Source: an uncultured Acidimicrobiales bacterium (GTDB taxonomy: Bacteria > Actinomycetota > Acidimicrobiia > Acidimicrobiales > SHLQ01). Taken from it: DNA of 39,044 nt. Under the pieces are notes generated by a model. It was not told the origin of the DNA, did not search any database, and worked only from the letters and a program-made list of their open reading frames with translations. Of the stretch, positions 34,430 to 39,044 are shown one piece after another. Within the stretch, counting starts at the first letter, position 1, and every line of letters starts with the position of its first letter. The stretch spans positions 1 to 39,044 of the forward strand of contig CALJDK010000117.1 of assembly GCA_938023735.1 (NCBI GenBank), written 5' to 3'. Made by a program: the position numbers and the translations under genes.

Positions 34430-34460
34430 CGCGACACTCGTGTCAGACACGAGTGTCGCG
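34430..34460. repeat. Perfect 31-base palindromic copy of the GACAC/GTGTC element
   Basis: CGCGACACTCGTGTC (34430-34444), a single A, and GACACGAGTGTCGCG (34446-34460) form 15-bp perfect inverted arms. It lies 14 bases after the stop of the flavin split-barrel gene (34474, minus strand) and about 50 bases before the dnaK operator region. It may act as a terminator-like stem, although no T-run follows. Same core as 14582-14689 and 35819-35857. Confidence 0.9.
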
Positions 34461-34473
34461 TTTGGGTAGCCGC

Positions 34474-35124
34474 CTAGGATTCGCCGGCTTGGAGGGCCTC
34501 GCCGTAGGCCTCTTGGGTTACGAGACCCTCGGCGTCGGCACGATCCTGATCCTCTTCCGGAAGAGCACCCTGCAGCAGGTCGATTCGTTTCCAGGTGGGA
34601 AACGGCTGGTGGCCGTTCTTGTCGGGAACATATGGCGACGCCGCGACCCGGGTGTGTTTGTGGATGTAGCGGGCGCAGTTCACAAACACCTGGTCGATCC
34701 TTGCCCGCACAATCCCGATCGCTCCCGGGTAGTCCGCGAGGAGTTCATCGTCGGCCGAGAAACTGGCAGTGGCCTGTACCCGAATCCGGTTGGGCGTTTC
34801 GAAGTCGATAAAGAGCATGCCGATCTTGGCGGTGTCGGAAATATTGCCCATCGACAGAAACATGCCGTTGCCGTCGTAGGCAGGAAACGCAAGCGTCGTG
34901 GCATCAAGCACCTTCACTGTGCCAACGTCGCCGCCCTTGTAGCTGACCGTTGGCTCGCCAGTCCCGGTCACCGTCGAAAGAAAGAAGAAGTCACGGCTGG
35001 TGATGAAGGCGACCTGATCATCGGCGAGCTCGGTGGCAACGATCGCTAGCTCGAGCAGGTCGGCAAGCGGCCTCGACTCGAACTGGTCTTGCACGCTGCG
35101 TTGCGCATCGGAGTAGAAGGACAT
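34474..35124 (-). CDS. Pyridoxamine 5'-phosphate oxidase-family (FMN split-barrel) protein
   Basis: 216 residues. The split-barrel core is seen from about residue 37 (DQVAFITSRDFFFLSTVTGTGEPTVSYKGGDVGTVKVLDATTLAFPAYDGNGMFLSMGNI ... IGMLFIDF), where the STV-x-G-P-x-VSYKGG stretch and LSMGNI-type strand suit FMN or a deazaflavin; family assignment is by pattern. Proteins of this group are flavin-dependent oxidoreductases or binding proteins, often with unknown substrate; this one is too divergent for true PdxH, which makes pyridoxal phosphate. The C-terminal part RARIDQVFVNCARYIHKH is common in the same subgroup. Divergent from the oxygenase gene at 35194, leaving a 69-base shared promoter gap. 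A perfect palindromic repeat follows the stop. Confidence 0.8.
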   Translation of the reverse strand: MSFYSDAQRSVQDQFESRPLADLLELAIVATELADDQVAFITSRDFFFLSTVTGTGEPTVSYKGGDVGTVKVLDATTLAFPAYDGNGMFLSMGNISDTAKIGMLFIDFETPNRIRVQATASFSADDELLADYPGAIGIVRARIDQVFVNCARYIHKHTRVAASPYVPDKNGHQPFPTWKRIDLLQGALPEEDQDRADAEGLVTQEAYGEALQAGES

Positions 35125-35193
35125 TGGAGTCTCGATTCATTGTTCGGATGGAGCGGTTCTGTACCCGACCCCCGCATCGGGGATACTCGTTCT

Positions 35194-36225
35194 ATGAGCC
35201 CAACGTTCAATCCAGCGGAGAAAGAAGCTGCCCTTCGCCAAGAATCGGAGTCATGGGACACTACTTCGCCGGTGCCAGCTCGGGACGGTGACATCCCTAC
35301 CGTCGACGTCGGACCGTACTTTGGCTCAGGCTCCGCCAGCGACCTGGCAGAAGCGGCAGAGGTACTACGCCATGCATCGGAAACCGTTGGGTTCTATCAG
35401 CTGATTGGCCATGGCGTTTCTAGCGAAGACATCGAGGAAATCTTCACCCAAACCCGAAGGTTCCACGCCCTACCAATCGAGCTGAAATCCCGGGTTCTGA
35501 TGGATCGCGACGACTGGCCATTAAGGGGTTGCGGCTACCTACCCATCGGTGAACGCAAGCTCCCCCGCCGCGAAAAGGGCAACCTCAACGAGGCCTTCAT
35601 CGTAAAGTCCGACCGGGGCGTGGGCCCCGACGAGAACCAGTGGCTGCCCGACCACGAACTGCCCGGCTTTCGAGCTTCGGTCGAGAACTTTGGCCAGCTC
35701 GTCACCAACCTCGCGCTCCGCCTGATTCCGATCTACGCGGTAGCACTCGACCTACCCGCCAACTTCTTCGCCCCCGGATTTACCCACCCATTCTCGCGCC
35801 TTCGCATGTCGCACTACCCACCCGCGACACAGGTGTCAGACACGAGTGTCGCGGGTGGTGATGGCGCGTATGGGATTGCTCCGCATGTCGACACAACGTT
35901 CCTTACGCTGCTTCTTCAGGACGGGCCGGGGCTCACCATTTACAGCCACCAACGAGACTGCTGGATCTCGGCACCGGTCCTTGACGATGCCTTCGTGGTG
36001 AACTCGGGCGAATTGTTGCGGCAGTGGAGCAACGACCGGTTCCTCAGCACCCGGCACTTCGCCAACAACACCGAGCCGACCGATCGATACTCGGTGCCGT
36101 TCTTCTTCAACGCCACGTCGGACTACCCGATGGAGTGTCTGCCCACCTGCCACGGCCCCGACAATCCACCGAAGTACCCCACCATCAGCTACAACCAGAG
36201 CCAAGCGATGGTGCAGGGTGAGTAG
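35194..36225 (+). CDS. Isopenicillin N synthase-family Fe(II)/2-oxoglutarate oxygenase
   Basis: 343 residues from ATG 35194; upstream codons to 35089 lie across the promoter gap. N-terminal DIOX_N domain (GDIPTVDVGPYFGSG ... TVGFYQLIGHGVS ... RRFHALPIELK) and C-terminal 2OG-Fe(II) oxygenase domain. Metal ligands His231 and Asp233 (APHVDTTFLTLLLQD) and His288 (STRHFANN), with the 2-oxoglutarate-binding Arg298-x-Ser300 (DRYSVPFFF), are all present, so it should be active. Residues 211-221 (ATQVSDTSVAG) between HYPP and the HxD motif are encoded by a copy of the palindromic repeat, in a loop that varies in this family. Substrate unknown; an FAD amine oxidase gene overlaps by 8 bases, pointing to joint oxidation of an amino or N-methyl compound. 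Confidence 0.88.
   Translation: MSPTFNPAEKEAALRQESESWDTTSPVPARDGDIPTVDVGPYFGSGSASDLAEAAEVLRHASETVGFYQLIGHGVSSEDIEEIFTQTRRFHALPIELKSRVLMDRDDWPLRGCGYLPIGERKLPRREKGNLNEAFIVKSDRGVGPDENQWLPDHELPGFRASVENFGQLVTNLALRLIPIYAVALDLPANFFAPGFTHPFSRLRMSHYPPATQVSDTSVAGGDGAYGIAPHVDTTFLTLLLQDGPGLTIYSHQRDCWISAPVLDDAFVVNSGELLRQWSNDRFLSTRHFANNTEPTDRYSVPFFFNATSDYPMECLPTCHGPDNPPKYPTISYNQSQAMVQGE
35819..35857. repeat. Palindromic GACAC/GTGTC element inside the oxygenase CDS
   Basis: 39 bases: two 19-base arms (CACCCGCGACAC-AGGTGTC and its inverse) around one A, with two mismatches at the AG/GA pair. The 25-base core equals that of 14623 and 14664. It is in frame and encodes ATQVSDTSVAG; the core has no stop in any of the three plus-strand frames. 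Confidence 0.9.
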
Positions 36226-37384
36226 TGGCTCATTCGATGCCGACCTGATCGTCATTGGCCTTGGCGCCATGGGCGCGTCGGTGACGTATCAGGCCCAGGC
36301 GCTTGGCCTTTCGGTGCTTGGAATCGATCGCTACGAGCCGCCACACGAGTTCGGTTCGTCGCACGCCGAAACCCGAATCACCCGTCTCGCCGTGGGCGAA
36401 GGCCCCCAATACCTTCCCTTTGTTGCCCGCTCTCACGAACTCTGGCAGAGCATTGGCGAGGCGGTGGGCGAGGTCTTGTTTCACCAAAGCGGCGGCTACG
36501 TCATTACCAACAGCGATGGCGGCAAAGACGACCGGTGGCACGATTTCGTCACCGCCACCGACGACGTTGCGAAGCTTGCCGGGATTCCCTACACCACGCT
36601 CACCGCGGCCGAGGTCAGGGCGGCGCATCCGCAGCTCAAACTCACCGACACCATGCGCGCCGGACACGAACCAACCGGTGGCGTCATTATGTGCGAGCAG
36701 GCGGTGGCGGCCCAGCTCACCTTGGCCAAGCAACGTGGCGCGATGATTCGGGTCAACGAAACCGTTACCGCCACGGCAGCCGACGATGAGGGTGTGGTGG
36801 TCGAAACCAACCGGGGTCGCTACCGGGCACAACATGTGGTGGTGGCAACGGGCGCGTGGATCCACGACCTCGCTGCCCCGCTTCACGGCGAGCAACTCAG
36901 CGTTACCCGCCAGGCGGTGTTTTGGTTTGAGGCCGAAGACCTTGACGCGTTTCGAACCGACCGGATGCCCTTTGCGATCTGGACGGGCGAAACCATCGAT
37001 GACTACGTCGGCTTGTTTCCTGTGCCCCCGGGCGGAACCAACGCCGTGAAGATTCTGGGCGAACAATTCAGCACGACCACAAACCCGTACGACGTAAACC
37101 GCGAGATCTCTGACGCCGAGGTCGCAGACTTCTATGAGACGCACATTGCACCACAAATCGGTGGCATCACCCCGAACTGTGTGAAACGTGCGGTGTGTCT
37201 CTACACCAACACACTGGACGATCACTTTCTTATCGACGCCGACCCGCGTTCGTCACGAATCATGGTGATGTCACCATGCAGCGGCCACGGGTTTAAACAC
37301 TCCCCCGCTCTGGGCGAGGCCGTAGCCCAGAAGATTGCAACCGGCGCCAGCAACCTCGATCTTTCTCCGTTTCAAAATCGCTAA
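36218..37384 (+). CDS. FAD-dependent N-methyl amino acid oxidase (SolA / monomeric sarcosine oxidase-like)
   Basis: 388 residues from GTG 36218. N-terminal Rossmann motif LIVIGLGAMGASV (G14-x-G-x-x-G19) and GIDRYEPPHEFGSSHAETRITR, the standard MSOX/MTOX opening. VATGAWIHDLA lies near 209-219. Cys327 in KRAVCLYTNTLDDHFLID corresponds to the cysteine that carries covalent FAD in monomeric sarcosine oxidase and N-methyltryptophan oxidase; the SGHGFKHSP motif near 355-363 holds the active-site Lys359. It should oxidise a secondary amine (N-methyl amino acid or related) to imine, forming hydrogen peroxide. It overlaps the 2OG oxygenase by 8 bases and precedes phzF-like by 33; the three likely form one operon. 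Confidence 0.9.
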   Translation: MSSGSFDADLIVIGLGAMGASVTYQAQALGLSVLGIDRYEPPHEFGSSHAETRITRLAVGEGPQYLPFVARSHELWQSIGEAVGEVLFHQSGGYVITNSDGGKDDRWHDFVTATDDVAKLAGIPYTTLTAAEVRAAHPQLKLTDTMRAGHEPTGGVIMCEQAVAAQLTLAKQRGAMIRVNETVTATAADDEGVVVETNRGRYRAQHVVVATGAWIHDLAAPLHGEQLSVTRQAVFWFEAEDLDAFRTDRMPFAIWTGETIDDYVGLFPVPPGGTNAVKILGEQFSTTTNPYDVNREISDAEVADFYETHIAPQIGGITPNCVKRAVCLYTNTLDDHFLIDADPRSSRIMVMSPCSGHGFKHSPALGEAVAQKIATGASNLDLSPFQNR

Positions 37385-37417
37385 ACGGCAATCGGAGCGC
37401 AGGATACGGTCTCGGGA

Positions 37418-38287
37418 ATGAGCGCTTTCAAACAGGTCGACGTGTTTACCAAGGTCGCGTACCGAGGCAACCCGGTTGCCGTAGTGATGGACGGGTCGGG
37501 CATCGACGACGAGGCACTTCAACGCTTTGCCAACTGGACCAACCTGAGCGAAACCACGTTCGTCCTGCCGCCCACCGACCCGACCGCCGACTACCGGGTT
37601 CGTATCTTCACCACCGACACCGAACTGCCCTTCGCCGGACACCCCACCATCGGCACGTGCCACGCGTGGCTCGAAGACGGTGGGCAGCCAAAGAACCCAG
37701 GCGTGGTTATCCAAGAGTGCGCAGCCGGGCTCATCACGCTTCGTCAGGATGACTCCGGACGCCTTGCCTTCGCCGCGCCTCCTCTAACCCGAAGCGGCGC
37801 CGTCGACGAGGACGATATCTCCATGACCTGCAGGGTTCTGGGCATCGACCGAAGCGAGATCGTCGACGCTCAGTGGGCCGACAACGGACCCGGGTGGCTT
37901 GCCGTGCAACTGATCGATGCCGACGCAGTGCTGGCACTTCAACCCGACTTCGCTGCGGTCGAAAACTACGACATCGGCGTGGTCGGTGCAGCGCCCCTTG
38001 GTGTTGTTGGGCCATCGAGGACCGGTGACGTCGACGCCCCTACCGATATCGAAGTGCGGGCATTCTTCCGTTCGAGCGGACAGGCTGCTGAGGATCCCGT
38101 GACCGGCAGCCTCAACGCAGCGTTGGCCCAATGGTTACTGGGCAACGGCACGCTCACCTCGCCCTATGTGGCATCGCAGGGAACGGCTCTTGGTCGCGCT
38201 GGTCGGGTATACGTAGAAGAAGCCGACGGCGAAATCTGGGTGGGCGGCGACGCAGTGACCTGCATCGACGGCACCGTCAACCTCTAA
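37418..38287 (+). CDS. PhzF-family isomerase/epimerase
   Basis: 289 residues, typical length. PhzF-like fold with two similar halves: opening FKQVDVFTKVAYRGNPVAVV, catalytic Glu45 in NLSETTFV (the same residue number as Glu45 of Pseudomonas PhzF), the PFAGHPTIGTCH loop (near 71-82), and second-half EDPVTGSLNAALAQWL. PhzF itself isomerises a phenazine precursor, but most members of this broad family act on unknown small amino acid-like substrates, so no phenazine role is claimed. It is the last gene of the 35194-38287 oxygenase/oxidase set and ends at the strong terminator 38286-38322, which starts within the stop codon. Confidence 0.88.
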   Translation: MSAFKQVDVFTKVAYRGNPVAVVMDGSGIDDEALQRFANWTNLSETTFVLPPTDPTADYRVRIFTTDTELPFAGHPTIGTCHAWLEDGGQPKNPGVVIQECAAGLITLRQDDSGRLAFAAPPLTRSGAVDEDDISMTCRVLGIDRSEIVDAQWADNGPGWLAVQLIDADAVLALQPDFAAVENYDIGVVGAAPLGVVGPSRTGDVDAPTDIEVRAFFRSSGQAAEDPVTGSLNAALAQWLLGNGTLTSPYVASQGTALGRAGRVYVEEADGEIWVGGDAVTCIDGTVNL

Positions 38288-38322
38288 ACGAAAGACGGTG
38301 TCTGGAACCGTCTTTCGTTTTT
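38286..38322. terminator. Strong bidirectional intrinsic terminator
   Basis: AAACGAAAGACGG (38286-38298) and CCGTCTTTCGTTT (38308-38320) form a perfect 13-bp stem with a 9-base loop, followed on the plus strand by a T-run and preceded by an A-rich end that gives a short U-run on the minus strand. It separates the convergent phzF-like and gpmI genes. Confidence 0.92.
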
Positions 38323-38327
38323 GGAAG

Positions 38328-39044
38328 TTAGAACGTGATGAGGCTGGGTTCGTAGTCTTCGGGGGCTTCGAAACCTAGGAGGTTGAAGGCGGTGGCGGCG
38401 ATGTTGGCAAGGCCATGCTGGCTGGTACCAGTGAGCTGGTACTCGCCGTCGTAGCGGGCGTCGTGGATGACGAACGGCACCGGGCTGAGGGTGTGCGAGG
38501 TCTTCGGCGACCGCACACCATCTTTCTCGGTGTACATGATGTCGGCGTTGCCGTGATCGGCGGTATAGATAAGGACACCGCTGAGATCGTTGATGGTTTC
38601 GAGCAGACGCCCCAACGACTCGTCGACAACCTCCATCGCCTCAATCGCCGCAGCGAGGTCGCCGGTGTGGCCGACCATGTCGCCATTGGCAAGGTTGATC
38701 CGGCCAAAGCGAAATTCGCCGCTGCGCAGAAGGTCGATGGTGGCGTCGGTGATCTCGCGGGCCTTCATTGCGGGGGCTTCGTTGAACTCGACGTTGTCGG
38801 ATGGAATCTCGATGTAGGTCTCGAGCGCCTCGTCGATATAGCCGGTCTTGTTGCCGTTCCAGAAGAACGTGACATGACCGAACTTCTGGGTCTCGCTGAT
38901 GGCAAAGTTCTTCAAACCGGTGGCACACAGAAACTCGCCCATGGTGCGGTCGATCACGGGCGGATCGACTAGGTAGTTGGTGGGCACAAAGGCATCGCCG
39001 TCGTACTGGAGCAGCCCGGCGTAGTAGACGTCGGGGTGGTTGCC
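38328..39044 (-). CDS. gpmI: 2,3-bisphosphoglycerate-independent phosphoglycerate mutase, C-terminal part
   Basis: The frame is open to the right edge of the window, so about 238 C-terminal residues of a roughly 510-550-residue enzyme are seen. A GTG at 38987 is internal, not the start. iPGM interconverts 3- and 2-phosphoglycerate in glycolysis using two Mn(II) ions. Visible motifs: QYDGD, ISETQKFGHVTFFWNGNKTG, the metal-binding NLANGDMVGHTGD (Asp and two His-type ligands), and TADHGNAD with the Asp-His pair. The usual 'NPDMVGHTG' reads NGDMVGHTG here, a minor change that keeps the ligands. Stop TAA at 38328, just behind the shared terminator. Confidence 0.94.
   Translation of the reverse strand, partial: GNHPDVYYAGLLQYDGDAFVPTNYLVDPPVIDRTMGEFLCATGLKNFAISETQKFGHVTFFWNGNKTGYIDEALETYIEIPSDNVEFNEAPAMKAREITDATIDLLRSGEFRFGRINLANGDMVGHTGDLAAAIEAMEVVDESLGRLLETINDLSGVLIYTADHGNADIMYTEKDGVRSPKTSHTLSPVPFVIHDARYDGEYQLTGTSQHGLANIAATAFNLLGFEAPEDYEPSLITF

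Noticed and set aside
37418..38287. Phenazine biosynthesis
   Set aside because: Only a PhzF-family protein is present; no phzA/B/C/D/E/G genes, and the family is mostly unrelated to phenazines.

Overview
The window looks like chromosomal DNA of a high-GC actinobacterium, most likely from the class Acidimicrobiia. The reasons are the dnaK-grpE-dnaJ-hspR operon, an actinobacterial-type ergothioneine methyltransferase (EgtD), neocarzinostatin-type secreted domains and many GTG starts. The assignment rests on gene content only; no rRNA or tRNA gene was seen.

Layout. 1-1517: the end of a small protein and a convergent MFS exporter. 1618-10661: a tightly overlapping export operon with a lipoprotein adaptor, a large FtsX/MacB-type permease, two ABC ATPases, a GH97 glycosidase lipoprotein and an unknown membrane-anchored or secreted protein. 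10668-11849: a LytM/M23 envelope peptidase, divergent from a PEP-utilising mobile-domain protein (12089) and a PhnZ/TmpB-like HD oxygenase (13943). 14746-21136: purine biosynthesis as two converging units, purE-purK (+) and purA-purD-purB-purC (-), whose 3' ends overlap by 8 bases. 21405-22571: a secreted Pro/Glu-rich protein, followed by about 500 bases packed with palindromic repeats. 23073-28651: clpB and a 987-aa exported protein made of about eight neocarzinostatin-like domains. 29024-34197: egtD, hspR, dnaJ, grpE and dnaK on the minus strand. 34474-39044: a flavin split-barrel protein, a 2OG/Fe oxygenase - flavin amine oxidase - PhzF gene set, a strong terminator, and the 3' part of gpmI.

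The chaperone genes appear to form one regulon. A 9-base half-site, CAAAGTTGA, followed by N11 and a TCA-containing half-site, lies upstream of both clpB and dnaK. It fits the geometry of the HspR operator (HAIR), and hspR is in the dnaK operon.

The most unusual signals are: (i) a dispersed GACAC-N2-GTGTC double-palindrome element present five times, once in frame inside an iron-oxygenase gene just before its metal-binding HxD motif; (ii) the eight-domain neocarzinostatin-like protein; (iii) a cluster of five DnaA-box-like 9-mers away from any visible replication gene; (iv) a GH97 glycosidase translationally coupled to a MacAB-like exporter; (v) the operator shared by clpB and dnaK. No CRISPR array, transposase, phage gene or recognisable defence system was found.
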